Positions 22,853 through 32,334 of a DNA stretch of 64,000 nucleotides are shown piece by piece. The DNA is from DASVFB01 sp963815965. Lineage in GTDB: Bacteria; Actinomycetota; Thermoleophilia; Gaiellales; Gaiellaceae. The position numbers and the translations under genes are program-made. The number at the start of each line of letters is the position of its first letter. Within the stretch, counting starts at the first letter, position 1. The stretch covers positions 1,054,001 to 1,118,000 of the forward strand of contig CAWFIT010000001.1 in NCBI GenBank assembly GCA_963815965.1, written 5' to 3'. The notes beneath the pieces are model-generated. The model was not told the origin of the DNA. It worked only from the letters and a program-made list of their open reading frames with translations, and searched no databases.

Positions 22853-23850
22853 CCACAAAACGTGTTCTCGTGACCGGCGGCGCCGGGTTCATCCCGTCGA
22901 ACTTCATCCGGCACCTGCTGGCCAAGACGCCGTACGACGTCGTCTCGCTCGACGCGCTCACGTACGCAGGCAACGTCGAGAACCTCGCGGACGTGATGTC
23001 GCACGAGCGGCTGTCGTTCGTCCAGGGAGACATCCGCGACGCGGCGCTCGTGCGCGAGGTCGTCGCGAACGTGGACGTCATCGTCAACGCCGCAGCCGAA
23101 TCGCACGTCGAGAAATCGATTCGCGACGGCGGCTCGCAGTTCGTGCGCACGAACGTCGAGGGGACGCAGATCCTGCTCGACGCGATCCGCGAGACGCCGG
23201 TCGAGCGCTTCATCCTGATCTCGTCGTCCGAGGTCTACGGCACCGCGGTCTCGGACCCGATGGACGAATCGCATCCGCTCAATCCGCGCAGCCCGTACGC
23301 GGGCACGAAGGCGGGCGCCGATCGACTCGCGTACTCGTACTTCGTCACGTACGAGTTGCCGATTGTGATCGTCCGGCCGTTCAACAACTACGGGCCGCGG
23401 CAGCATCCGGAGAAGGTGATCCCGCGCTTCATCACGCAGGCGCTCCAGGACGAGCCGCTGACCGTGCACGGCGACGGACACGCGACGCGCGACTGGCTGT
23501 ACGTCGACGACGACGCCGAGGCGATCGAGGCGGTGATCGAGGCGCCGCTCGACAGCATCGCCGGCGAGGTGATCAACCTCGCCACGGGAGTCGACATCTC
23601 CATCGAGGAGATTGCCGACCAGGTACTCGACGCGCTCGGCAAGCCGAGTTCGCTCAAGGAGCACGTTCCCGAACGGCCCGGCCAGGTCGATCGCCACATC
23701 GGCTCCACGGAGAAGGCGCGGGCACTGACGGGGTGGCATGCGCGCACGCCCTTCGACGAGGGGCTCGCGCGGACTGTCGCGTGGTATCGCGAGAATGAGG
23801 CGTGGTGGAAGAGCCCAGTCCGGACCGTCGCACCCGTCTCCTCGTCCTAG
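22849..23850 (+). CDS. NAD-dependent sugar-nucleotide dehydratase/epimerase (RmlB-like)
   Basis: 333 residues, TTG start overlapping the previous stop by four bases. N-terminal motif reads VTGGAGFIPSNFI: the third glycine of GxxGxxG is replaced by proline, an odd change. The rest is normal: NAAAESHVEKSI, SSSEVYGTA, catalytic Tyr150-x-x-x-Lys154 in PYAGTKAGADRLAYSY, RPFNNYGPRQHPEKVIPRF and YVDDDAEAIEAVIEAP. Best fit is the dTDP-glucose 4,6-dehydratase/GDP-mannose dehydratase-like group, making a 4-keto sugar for the aminotransferase encoded two genes later. Confidence 0.86.
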   Translation: MTTKRVLVTGGAGFIPSNFIRHLLAKTPYDVVSLDALTYAGNVENLADVMSHERLSFVQGDIRDAALVREVVANVDVIVNAAAESHVEKSIRDGGSQFVRTNVEGTQILLDAIRETPVERFILISSSEVYGTAVSDPMDESHPLNPRSPYAGTKAGADRLAYSYFVTYELPIVIVRPFNNYGPRQHPEKVIPRFITQALQDEPLTVHGDGHATRDWLYVDDDAEAIEAVIEAPLDSIAGEVINLATGVDISIEEIADQVLDALGKPSSLKEHVPERPGQVDRHIGSTEKARALTGWHARTPFDEGLARTVAWYRENEAWWKSPVRTVAPVSSS

Positions 23851-25043
23851 GCGCCGGGCCCGCGCAGCTCGGCCTGCTCGCCGCGGCGCGCAAGCGCAAC
23901 CTGTACGTGATCGCCGTTGACCGCAACCCCGACGCGCCTGGGTTCCGTTACGCGGATCGCCGCGCGATCATCTCCACCGAGGACGAGCACGGCATCGACA
24001 GGCTCGCCGAGGCCGAGCACGTCGACGGCGTGATTGCGCCGGGAATCGACTGGCCCGTCGGTATCGCTTCCCGCGTCGCCGCCCGGCTCGGATTGCCGCA
24101 TCCGCTCACGCCGGAGGCGGGTGTGCTCGCGACGTCGAAGACCCGTCAGCGGGAACGCTTCGCCGAAGCCGGAGTGCCGCAGCCCGGCTACCGGGCGTGC
24201 CGCACGCTCGACGATGCGCGCTGGGCGGCGGACGAGCTCGGCTACCCCTGCGTCGTCAAGGCGCCGGACCGCCAGGGACAGCGCGGGCTCTCCGTGGTCG
24301 CGAGCCGGCAGGAGCTCGAGACGGCAGTCGCGGCGGCGCTCGAGCTCTCGCGAAGCGGCGGCCTCCTCGTCGAGGAGCTCGTCTCCGGGCACGAGGTGAC
24401 GGTCAACGCCTTCTTGCTCGGCGGCCACTTCCATGCGCTCACCGTCACCGATCGCCATCGTGCCGAGCCGCCCGCGTTCGGCGTCGCACTCGCGCACTCC
24501 TGGCCGTCGGCGCAACCGACGCCGCAGATCGCGAAGGCGATCGACGGAGCGCGAAAGGCCGCGGCCGCGCTCGGCATCACCGACGGGCCCACGTACACGC
24601 AGGTGATCGTCTCGGAAGAAGGCGCGGTCGTCGGCGAGCTTGCCGCAAGGCTCGGCGGCGGTCACGACGCGGAGCTCTGCCGTGCCGCCCTTCGCGTGAA
24701 CCTCAATCAGCTCGCGCTCTCGGCTGCGCTCGGAGAGCAAGTGCCGCGAAACAGGCTCGCGCCGCAGGCGCGGGTGGGGGGCGCGTGCATCCGGTTCCTT
24801 GTCGCCGAGCCCGGGGAGCTGCGCGCGGTCAGCGGGCTCGACGAGGCGTTTGCGGTCGACGGCGTGCGCGGGATTCGCGTGTACAACCGGCCGGGTCACG
24901 TCTTCGGGCCGCTGCGGAGCGGTGCCGACCGCGCGGGCGCAATCCTGGCAGTCGGAGACTCGGCCGAGGATGCGGTCACGCGCGCCGATCGCGCGCGGAG
25001 CCTCGTTCGCTTCGAGATCCAGGCCGCGCGCGTCGTTGCGTAG
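23802..25043 (+). CDS. ATP-grasp carboxylate-amine ligase
   Basis: 413 residues from GTG 23802, overlapping the dehydratase gene by 49 bases; a second GTG follows at 23805. N-terminal domain LLVLGAGPAQLGLLAAARK and VIAVDRNPDAPGFRYAD. ATP-grasp core PCVVKAPDRQGQRGLSVV, LLVEELVSGHEVTVNAFLLG and GELAARLGGGHDAELCRAAL. Clearly related to the ligase at 15394-16605, which has the same PurK-like opening. Placed between a sugar dehydratase and a sugar aminotransferase, it may acylate the amino sugar with an amino acid or small acid, but no substrate can be read from sequence. Confidence 0.82.
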   Translation: MVEEPSPDRRTRLLVLGAGPAQLGLLAAARKRNLYVIAVDRNPDAPGFRYADRRAIISTEDEHGIDRLAEAEHVDGVIAPGIDWPVGIASRVAARLGLPHPLTPEAGVLATSKTRQRERFAEAGVPQPGYRACRTLDDARWAADELGYPCVVKAPDRQGQRGLSVVASRQELETAVAAALELSRSGGLLVEELVSGHEVTVNAFLLGGHFHALTVTDRHRAEPPAFGVALAHSWPSAQPTPQIAKAIDGARKAAAALGITDGPTYTQVIVSEEGAVVGELAARLGGGHDAELCRAALRVNLNQLALSAALGEQVPRNRLAPQARVGGACIRFLVAEPGELRAVSGLDEAFAVDGVRGIRVYNRPGHVFGPLRSGADRAGAILAVGDSAEDAVTRADRARSLVRFEIQAARVVA

Positions 25044-26148
25044 GACCAAGCCCCTGGGCTTCCAGCCGCCGGCGATCGGCGAGGAGGAGATCGCCGCCGT
25101 CGCCGAAACCCTCCGCTCCGGCTGGTTGACGACGGGGCCGAAGGCCGCGGAGCTCGAGCGCCGCGCCGCAGAAGTGCTCGAGGCAGAGCACGTCCTCGCC
25201 GTCGCATCGGGCACTGCCGCGATGCACCTGGCACTCGTCGCGCTCGGAGTCGGTCCCGGCGACGAGGTGATCACGTCGCCGATCACGTGGCCGGCGACCG
25301 CGAACGTCGTCGTCCACACCGGCGCGACGCCTGTCTTCGCGGACGTGAAGGACGACGACCTCAACATCGATCCTGCACGCGTCGCCGAGCTCGTCACCGA
25401 GCGGACGAAGGCGATCATGCCCGTGCACCTCGCAGGACAACCGTGCGACCTCGAGCCGCTCTGGGAGCTCGGCATCCCGGTGATCGAGGACGCTGCGCAC
25501 GCGTTCGAGAGCAGGTACCGCGGCCGCAAGGTTGGCGGCCTCTCCGACGCGACGTGCTTCTCGCTCTACGCGACGAAGAATGTCGCCGCCGGCGAGGGCG
25601 GCCTGGTCGCGACGAACCGCGCGGACGTCGCCGACGCGATCCGCGAACTGCGGCTGATGCGTCGCGGCGACGGCTCGCTGTACGACCTCAGCGTTCCGGG
25701 CTACAAGGCGAACCTCTCGGACGTGCTTGCGGCGATCGCGCTCGTCCAGCTCGACAAGCTCGAGCAGCACGGCGAGATTCGGGAGCGTCAGTTCGCGCTC
25801 TATGACGAAGCAGTGGCAGAGCTCGGCGGGATCACGCCGCTCGCCCGCGACCCGCGCGACACGCACGCGCTTCACCTCTATGTCGTGCGGATCGACGGCA
25901 AGCGCGCCGGCGCGTCGCGCGACGACTACCAGCGCGCGCTCGCGGACGAGCTGATTGCGACGAGCATCCACTTCCTGCCCGTGCACCGCCTGGCCTGGTA
26001 TCGCGACCGTTTCAGCGCGGACTGTCCCGTCGCCGAGCGCGCGGGCGCGGAGGTGCTGTCGCTTCCGCTCTCGCCCGCGCACTCTGACGACGACATCCGC
26101 GACGCGATCGACGCCATACGCCTCGTGCACGCGCGCTTCGCCGACTGA
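25036..26148 (+). CDS. DegT/DnrJ/EryC1-type sugar aminotransferase
   Basis: 370 residues from TTG 25036, overlapping the ATP-grasp gene by eight bases. PLP-binding Lys is about residue 181 in LYATKNVAAGEGG. Other marks are LAVASGTAAMHLALVALGVG, DEVITSPITWPATAN and PVIEDAAHAFESRYRGRKVG. A second sugar aminotransferase in the window, with the same catalytic motifs as 17586-18650 but a closer match to the ArnB/PseC/PglE-like subgroup. With the dehydratase two genes upstream it would give an amino-deoxy sugar nucleotide. Confidence 0.9.
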   Translation: MRRTKPLGFQPPAIGEEEIAAVAETLRSGWLTTGPKAAELERRAAEVLEAEHVLAVASGTAAMHLALVALGVGPGDEVITSPITWPATANVVVHTGATPVFADVKDDDLNIDPARVAELVTERTKAIMPVHLAGQPCDLEPLWELGIPVIEDAAHAFESRYRGRKVGGLSDATCFSLYATKNVAAGEGGLVATNRADVADAIRELRLMRRGDGSLYDLSVPGYKANLSDVLAAIALVQLDKLEQHGEIRERQFALYDEAVAELGGITPLARDPRDTHALHLYVVRIDGKRAGASRDDYQRALADELIATSIHFLPVHRLAWYRDRFSADCPVAERAGAEVLSLPLSPAHSDDDIRDAIDAIRLVHARFAD

Positions 26149-26153
26149 CGAAC

Positions 26154-26159
26154 TACCCT
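26154..26159 (+). promoter_or_regulatory. Probable -10 element (leaderless start)
   Basis: TACCCT nine bases before the ATG at 26169, between two genes only 20 bases apart. No clear -35 element. Confidence 0.45.
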
Positions 26160-26168
26160 GGACTCCGA

Positions 26169-27144
26169 ATGCGCCGCCTCAGCCGCCTGGTCCTGACGCT
26201 CGCGGTCACAGGGCTCGCTGTCGCCTACCTGATCTGGAAGGTCGACCTCAAGCAGACGTGGGAGATCCTCTCGAACGCGAGCCTGGCCTGGTTTCTTCTC
26301 GCCGTCGCGATCATGGCCGGCACCGTCTGGCCGATGGCGTGGCGCTGGCAGCGGCTGCTGCTCGAAAAGAAGCTTCACGAGCGCCTGCTGTGGCTCGTGC
26401 GCGCGTATTTCGTCGCCTACACGGCCGGGCAGATCCTTCCGACGTCGATCGGCGGAGATGCGATGCGCATCTTCGAAACGTCGCGCCGGCACCCTGGGCA
26501 CACCGGCCCCGTTGCGGGGACCGTGTTGCTCGAGCGTGCGCTCGGCGGCGCCGCGACCGTCACGCTCGCCGCCGTCGGCTTCGCCCTGGCCGTCGGCCGC
26601 TACGACGTCGGTGCGTACATCTGGATCGAGGGCGCATTCGTGATCGGGACCGTTGTGCTCTCCGTGCTGCTGTTCTCGAAGCGCGCCCGACGTCCGCTCA
26701 GCTGGTTCGTGCCGCTGCTGCGCAGAGTTGCGGATCGAGCGTCCGCTGCGCGCGGTGTACGAGGCGATCCACGCGTATCGCAGCCGTCCGCGGCTCCTCG
26801 CCTGGGTCTTCGCGCTGACCGTCGCCGTCCAGGCGGTGCGCGTGCTCGCGATCTGGGCGGCTGCGAGGGGCGTCGGCGTCGACCTCTCGCCGAGGATCTA
26901 CTACGTGATGGGCCCGTTGCTCTTCCTCGTGCTGCTCGTCCCGTTCACGATCAACGGGATCGCCGTGCGCGAATCGTTTTTCGTCAGCTTCCTGGGCGGT
27001 CTCGGCGTCGATCCGGACCGCGCGTTCGCGACAGGCTTTCTCTTCTTCGTCGTCACGATCACGATCTCGGTCCCAGGCGCGCTCATCCTCGGCTGGGAGA
27101 ACATTCGGCGCCGCGCGCCCCGCGCCGACCCCGTGCAGTCGTGA
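26169..27144 (+). CDS. LPG-synthase-TM/AglD-like membrane protein, one frameshift
   Basis: About 324 residues after removing one extra base near 26721-26726, where LSWFVPLLRR passes into LRIERPLRAVYEAIHAYR. Six to eight membrane segments. The family motif PTSIGGDAMR is near residue 100 and PFTINGIAVRESFF near the C terminus, the two re-entrant signatures of the UPF0104/LPG_synthase_TM family. Relatives flip or transfer lipid-linked groups or act as polysaccharide-related membrane proteins (AglD, MprF membrane part). No MprF-type synthase domain is attached. Confidence 0.78.
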
Positions 27145-27323
27145 CCTGGCTTGCCACCGAGACGGCCGCGGTGCTCGCTGCACTCGGGTTGGCCATCCTG
27201 ACCGGGCTGCCGGCAATGCACAGGGAGCTGAAGCGCCGCCGTCGCGCGCTGCGCATGTGCCTCGACTGCGGGCGCACGATCCTCCTCGGCGAGCGAACCT
27301 GCGACTGCGAGACCGTGGAGTGA
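27141..27323 (+). CDS. Small membrane-anchored zinc-ribbon-like protein
   Basis: 60 residues, GTG start overlapping the previous stop by four bases. An N-terminal membrane segment (about residues 8-25) is followed by a basic stretch KRRRRALR and a compact cysteine cluster CLDCGRTILLGERTCDC (CxxC...CxC) that could bind zinc. Short, but the tight overlaps on both sides and good codon usage support it as real. No family recognised; possibly an accessory of the membrane proteins around it. Confidence 0.55.
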   Translation: MTWLATETAAVLAALGLAILTGLPAMHRELKRRRRALRMCLDCGRTILLGERTCDCETVE

Positions 27324-27499
27324 TCTACCGTCCCTCGCAGCGGCAGCTTGCGATCGCGGGCGGCTATGCAGCAGCCGGTGTCCTGTACGTCCTGATCGGC
27401 GTGACCTACGTGGATTTCCTGTTCTCGTTCTTCGTCGCGCTGGCGTACCTTCTCGTCGTCGCGTGGCTCGTTCCCGCCGCGGTGAGGAGGCTCGTTTGA
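27320..27499 (+). CDS. Small two-TM protein
   Basis: 59 residues from a GTG overlapping the preceding stop by four bases. Two hydrophobic segments (about residues 11-27 and 29-52), GGYAAAGVLYVLIGVTYV then FLFSFFVALAYLLVVAWLV, with a basic C terminus AAVRRLV. It ends in an overlap with the TTG of the next gene. Function unknown. Its fixed place in a chain of overlapping membrane-protein genes supports that it is translated. Confidence 0.5.
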   Translation: MIYRPSQRQLAIAGGYAAAGVLYVLIGVTYVDFLFSFFVALAYLLVVAWLVPAAVRRLV

Positions 27500-28218
27500 G
27501 CTGGGCCGCGCACGATCTCGAGCCGTACGCGATCCAGGCGCATCACTCGAAGCTGAAGATCGCATTCGTACCGCTGCTGCTGGGCTCGTACGCGCCCGAC
27601 CTGATGACGAAGTGGTACGTCTACGGGATCCACCTCGGCCCGTGGGACCTGAAGGCGGACAACGCAGCGCAGTTCCACCGCGGCTGGCCCGGCCTCGGCT
27701 TCACGCACTCGTTCCTCTACGGCGCCGTCATCTGCCTCATCTTCTGGAAGGGGCTCGGCAGCAAGAACTGGGGCATCAGCTTCATGATCGGCCAGTGGGC
27801 GCACGCACTCACCGACGCGTGCGACACGGTGGGGACGATGCTGTTCTTCCCGTGGACGTACCACGTGAGCTTCGGCGCGTGGGCGTACGCGGGCCAGACG
27901 GGGCGGCTGACCGACGCTGCCGCCTACTTCAGCGGCCTCGGCGGCATGTGGGACCTCGTGTGGATCGTGTACGGCGTGTTCAGCTGGCAGGTGCTGACGC
28001 GCTCGTACTTCGAGACGCAGGTCTTCACCGCCGACGGGTTCTGGCCCAAGGTGAACAGGTTCGTGCCGATGACGGCGCTGCTCGTCGCCTACCGAGCTGC
28101 GTTCTTCTACGGCACGAGCCGCTGGATCGCGTGGACGGTGTGGGCGCACGTCATCCACCACTTCCCGTACGACCTGTCGTGGGGAGGGCCGCACTGGGTG
28201 CCGGCGGAGCACTCGTGA
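27496..28218 (+). CDS. DUF457/YdjM-like membrane metal-dependent hydrolase
   Basis: 240 residues, TTG start supported by GAGGAGG at 27484-27490 five bases upstream. Five to seven hydrophobic segments. Polar residues typical of the family lie at LLGSYAPDLMTKW (Asp), FHRGWPGLGFTHSFLYG (His) and WAHALTDACDTVGT (His, Asp). The family resembles phospholipase C/PAP2-like membrane hydrolases and is annotated as a metal-dependent hydrolase without a proven substrate. The overlapping neighbours suggest a role with lipid-linked sugar or phosphate metabolism. Confidence 0.65.
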   Translation: MSWAAHDLEPYAIQAHHSKLKIAFVPLLLGSYAPDLMTKWYVYGIHLGPWDLKADNAAQFHRGWPGLGFTHSFLYGAVICLIFWKGLGSKNWGISFMIGQWAHALTDACDTVGTMLFFPWTYHVSFGAWAYAGQTGRLTDAAAYFSGLGGMWDLVWIVYGVFSWQVLTRSYFETQVFTADGFWPKVNRFVPMTALLVAYRAAFFYGTSRWIAWTVWAHVIHHFPYDLSWGGPHWVPAEHS

Positions 28219-29091
28219 CGCGTGACGACGTGTCCGTCGTCGTCGTCGCGTACAACGCGCTGCCGTGGCTCGAGCAGTGCCTCGAGAGCGTCGCGGGCTA
28301 CGAGACCGTTGTCGTGGACCACGGCTCGACGGACGGGACGGTCGCGTTCGTGCGTGACAGGTTTCCCGGCCGTCCGGCTCGTCGAGCAGGAGAACCGCGG
28401 GCTTGCGGCCGGCTGGAACCGCGGCATCCGCGAGACCACCGGCGCGTACGTCCTCATCCTCAACGCCGACGCCTGGGCGCTCGGCGACGCGATCGAACGG
28501 CTCGCCGAGTTCGCCGACGCGCATCCGCGCGCGGCCGTGGTCGGTCCGCGCCTCCGCTATCCCGATGGTCGGCTCCAGCCCTCGGTGCGCGGCTTCCCGA
28601 CGCCGTGGCGCCTCGCGACCGAGTACCTGTTCCTGCGCAAGCTCGCTCCGCGCTCGCAGGCGCTGAACGCCTTCTACGCGGGCGGTTTCGACTACGCGCA
28701 CGTGCGGGAGGCGGACTTCGTGATGGGCGCCGTCATGCTCGCGCGCCGGGCCGCAATTGACGAGGTCGGGCCGCTCGACGAGGACTTCTTCCTCTTCAGC
28801 GAGGAGACGGACTGGTGCTACCGGTTCCGCGGCGCCGGGTGGCAGGTGCTGTTCACGCCGGACGCGGAGTTCGCGCATGTCGCAGGAGCGGTGCACGGCG
28901 GCCGGATGTTCCGGGAGAACGTGCGCGGCAATCTCCGCTTCATCGCGAAGCATCACGGACTGCGTGCGGCGGCGCGGGCGCGCTGGGTGCTCTTCGCCGG
29001 CTGTGTGCTGCGTGCGCCGCGCGATCGCCAGTACCTACGAATCGCGCGGTGGCTCGCGCGCGGATCGGTGCCGGAGCTGCTCGCGGATTGA
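28215..29091 (+). CDS. GT2 glycosyltransferase (rhamnosyltransferase-like), one frameshift
   Basis: About 291 residues after removing one extra C in CCC near 28367, where VAFVRDRFP joins AVRLVEQENRGLAAGWN. GT2 marks: SVVVVAYNALPWLEQCLESV, VVDHGSTDGT, VLILNADAW (DxD-type) and the acceptor-side FLFSEETDWCYRFRGAGW. The arrangement is that of WbbL/RfbF-type rhamnosyltransferases. GTG start overlaps the preceding stop by four bases, and the stop overlaps the next TTG, so the operon continues. The shift is probably a sequencing error. Confidence 0.83.
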
Positions 29092-31082
29092 TCCGTCGCG
29101 CGGCATACGTCGCGGCCGTGCTCGCGGCGCTCGGTATCTCGCGGCTGCTCCCCGAGCACGGGTTCTGGCTCTTCCTGCGGCTCGGTGCCGCGACGCTCGT
29201 CGTCCTGCTTCCGGGGCGGCTGATCGCGCGCGCGCTCGGACAGCGCTCGGTCGCGGCGACGCTCGCATGGGCCCTTGCGGCGCTCGCGGCCGCGCTCGGC
29301 GTCGTGTTCCTCGTCCATTCGTCGTTCGCGCTCGCGCTGTGGATCCTGCTCGCGGTGGGGCTCGTCGCGTTTCTGGTTCCCGAGCCCGACCCCGAGCTCG
29401 ACGAGCCGCGCGGCTTCGCGCTCGTGGCGCTCTCGGGCGTCGTGCTCGGTGCGCTGCTCTGGCATATCGCGCCGCGCGCGTTGACGGGCGACAGTCCGTT
29501 CCACCTCGCCCGCGTGCGCAAGCTCGTCGATCTCGGATCGCTCAGCCCGTGGCGCCTGGACGAGCTCGTCGGAGGCGGTCTGCATCCCGGCTACGCCTTT
29601 CCGCTGTGGCATGCCTTTCTCGCCGCGGTGACGAAGCTCGCCGGCGTCGATCCGACGCTCGTCGTCCAGCACGAGAGCGCGCTGCTCGTTCCCCTCGCGG
29701 TCGTCATCGCGTTCGAGGCCGGGTCGGCGATCTTCGGCTCGCCCACGCTCGGTGCCGCCACCGCCGCGGCGCAGGTCGCGATCGTCGCTTTCGCGGCGGG
29801 GCACGGCGGGACATACCCGCTTCTCGCTCGTCCGGCGCCCGCGGCGAGGCAGCTGCTCGTCCCGGCCGTCCTCGCGCTCGTCTTCGCCTACACGCGGGGC
29901 TCGACCTGGCGCGTGCTGCTCTCCGCGGGGATCGCATCGCTCGGGCTCGCGCTCGTCCACCCGACGTACGCGGCCTTCCTCTGCATCCCGCTCGCCGGCT
30001 GGCTCCTCGTTGCGGCGCTCGCGGAGGGACGGCGCGCCTGGCGCATCGCCGCCGGGCTCGCGGCGGTCGCCGTTCCCACGGGCGCCGTCGGGCTCGCACT
30101 ACTGCCGCTCGCGCGCGACACGGTCTCGCACGCGCCGTCGTCGATGGAGTTGCTGCGCGCGCTCGCGCACTACCACGACCAGCTCGTCGTGCACGGGACG
30201 AGCTACCACCTCGCGCCGGAGGTGTTCGCGCGGAACGGCGCCGTCGCAGTCGCTGCGCTCATCCTCGTCCCGCTCGCCGCGCTGGCCTGGGGGCGGCGCT
30301 GGTCGTCGTTCGTGCTCGGCGGGTCGCTCGCCGTGCTCGCGGTGATGCTCGTGCCGTTTCTCTTCGAGCACCTGTCGGACGCGGTGTCGCTCTCGCAGTC
30401 GCGCCGCGCCGCCGGGTTCTTGCCGTTCGCGATCGCGCTGGTCGGCGGTATCGCCGTGATGAGCGGGCTGCTCGGGATCTTCGTGCTGCCCATCGCGCTC
30501 ATAGCCGGAGCCGTCTTCCAGGTCCTTTGGCCCGGGGACTTCGGCTTCCGGCTCGTGAACGGCGGGCCCGAGCACGCAGCGTGGTTCGCGGCCGGCGCCG
30601 GCCTGGTCGCGCTCGTCGCCGCGCTCGTCGTGCGGCGCCCGCTCGAGCTCGACCGCGACGGCTGGCTGCCCGCGATCGCCGTCGGCCTCTTCGTCCTGCC
30701 CGTCGCCGTCCACGGCTTCAGTCGCTGGTCGACTAGCACGAAGGTCGACGCCGATGCGCTCACGCCCGGTCTCGTCAACGCGCTGCGCGAGGAGGTGCCG
30801 AAGCGCGGCGTCGTCTTCTCGGACATGCAGACGAGCTACCGCATCGCCGCCGCCGCGCCGGTGCTCGTCGCGGCCGCGCCGCCCGAGCACGTCGCGGACA
30901 CGAAGCAGAACAGGCCTTATGAGCGCCGCCACGACGTCATGGCCTATTTCTCCACCGGCAATCTCGCGATCCCGCGCCGCTACCACGCGCGGTGGCTCGT
31001 CATCGCGCGCTTCATGCCGCACCCGAACGTCCCGCTGCGGCCGCTATACAAGGACGCGCGCTTTGCCCTCTACAGGCTCTGA
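29088..31082 (+). CDS. Large multi-TM protein, GT-C-like
   Basis: 664 residues, TTG start overlapping the GT2 stop by four bases. About twelve to fourteen membrane segments. The first extracytoplasmic loop after the early segments contains TGDSPFHLARVRKLVDLG, with an acidic pair placed as in GT-C (ArnT/PMT/AglB-like) enzymes that use polyprenyl-phosphate sugars. A soluble C-terminal tail (about residues 550-664) has SRWSTSTKVDADALTPGLV and PEHVADTKQNRPYERRHDVM. No stop interrupts it. Best reading is a membrane glycosyltransferase or polymer subunit; the assignment is by architecture only. Confidence 0.6.
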   Translation: MIRRAAYVAAVLAALGISRLLPEHGFWLFLRLGAATLVVLLPGRLIARALGQRSVAATLAWALAALAAALGVVFLVHSSFALALWILLAVGLVAFLVPEPDPELDEPRGFALVALSGVVLGALLWHIAPRALTGDSPFHLARVRKLVDLGSLSPWRLDELVGGGLHPGYAFPLWHAFLAAVTKLAGVDPTLVVQHESALLVPLAVVIAFEAGSAIFGSPTLGAATAAAQVAIVAFAAGHGGTYPLLARPAPAARQLLVPAVLALVFAYTRGSTWRVLLSAGIASLGLALVHPTYAAFLCIPLAGWLLVAALAEGRRAWRIAAGLAAVAVPTGAVGLALLPLARDTVSHAPSSMELLRALAHYHDQLVVHGTSYHLAPEVFARNGAVAVAALILVPLAALAWGRRWSSFVLGGSLAVLAVMLVPFLFEHLSDAVSLSQSRRAAGFLPFAIALVGGIAVMSGLLGIFVLPIALIAGAVFQVLWPGDFGFRLVNGGPEHAAWFAAGAGLVALVAALVVRRPLELDRDGWLPAIAVGLFVLPVAVHGFSRWSTSTKVDADALTPGLVNALREEVPKRGVVFSDMQTSYRIAAAAPVLVAAAPPEHVADTKQNRPYERRHDVMAYFSTGNLAIPRRYHARWLVIARFMPHPNVPLRPLYKDARFALYRL

Positions 31083-31085
31083 CTC

Positions 31086-32334
31086 GTGAAGGTTCTGATC
31101 GTCACGCTGTACTTTCCGCCCGCGGGCGGCGGCGGCGTGCAACGGCCGTTGAAGTTCGCGACGCACCTGCCGGCGCTCGGGATCGAGACGCACGTGCTCG
31201 CGCCCGACAATCCCGAAGTGGATCCACATGGACGAGGAGCTGCTTCCGCCAACGCAGGCGTGGGTGCACCGCGTGCGCTACCTGGGACCCAAGGGCCGCA
31301 GGCCGTCGGAGGAGCTGCACGGCAAGCGCGGCGTCGAGCGTGCGCTCACACAGGCGCGGCTGCTGCCGCGCCGGCTCGTCGTTCCGGACGAGGCCGCGAC
31401 CTGGAACGTGACGGCCATCCCCGCCGCATTGCGCATCGCTCGAGCGGAGAAGATCGACGTCGTTCTCACGACGTCGCCGCCCGGCTCCGTCCATTTCGTC
31501 GGCGCTGCGGTGAAGCGAGCGCTCGGCGTGCGTTGGATCGCCGATTTGCGCGACTCGTTGCTCGCGCACCAGGACCGGCGTTCGGACACCGCAGCGGTGC
31601 GCTTGAAGGCGAGCACCGTGCGCGTCGTCGCGGGTCTCGTCGCGCGGCGCGCCGACGCGATCGTCACCGCGTTCGACTCGATCGGCGACGAGATGCGTGC
31701 GCTGTCGCCGGCGGGACGCATCGTGACGATCCCGAACGGCAGCGACTTCGACGACTTCGACGGGATGGCCTACACGCCCGGCGAGCGGTTCCGGATTACG
31801 CACACGGGCGCGTTCTTCGGGCAGCGCGACCCGAAGCCGTTCCTGCGCGCGCTCGCGGAGTCTGGACTCGAGGACGTGGTCGTACGGTTCGTCGGCGGTT
31901 TCCGCGCAGCCGACCGCGAGTTCGCCGAGTCGCTCGGGCTCGCCGATCGCGTGGAGGTGATCCCGTTCGTTCCGCGCCGGCAATCGCTGGAGCTGCAGCG
32001 CGACTCGGAGGCGCTGCTGCTGATCCTCCCCGAGGCGGGCGGTCGCGGCACCGGCGTGATTCCGGGGAAGGTGTTCGAGTACGTCGCGGCAGAGCGGCCG
32101 ATCCTCGCCGCGGTGCCTCCGGGCGGCGCGGCGGCGAAGCTGATCGACGAGATCGGCGCGGGGATCGTGGCGCCCGTCGACGACGTCGATGCGCTGCGCG
32201 CGGCGCTCGTCGAGCTGCACGCGCGCTGGAAGCGCGGCGAGCTCGCGGTCGAGCTCGCGCCCGACGTGCGCGAGCGCCTCTCACGCCGCGCACGCGTCGC
32301 CGAGCTCGCCGAGCTCGTGCGAGAGCTCGAATGA
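31086..32334 (+). CDS. GT4 glycosyltransferase, one frameshift
   Basis: About 415 residues after removing one extra base near 31213-31218, where HVLAPDNP joins KWIHMDEELLPPTQAW. The N terminus VLIVTLYFPPAGGGGVQRPL is the classic opening of capsule/O-antigen GT4 enzymes (WbpY/WlaC-like), and IDVVLTTSPPGSVHFVG and WIADLRDSLLA follow. The C-terminal GT-B half shows RITHTGAFFGQRDPKPFLRA and VIPGKVFEYVAAERPILA (the E-rich donor site). It begins three bases after the GT-C-like gene and overlaps the next GT4 gene. Retaining transferase with unknown donor. Confidence 0.82.
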
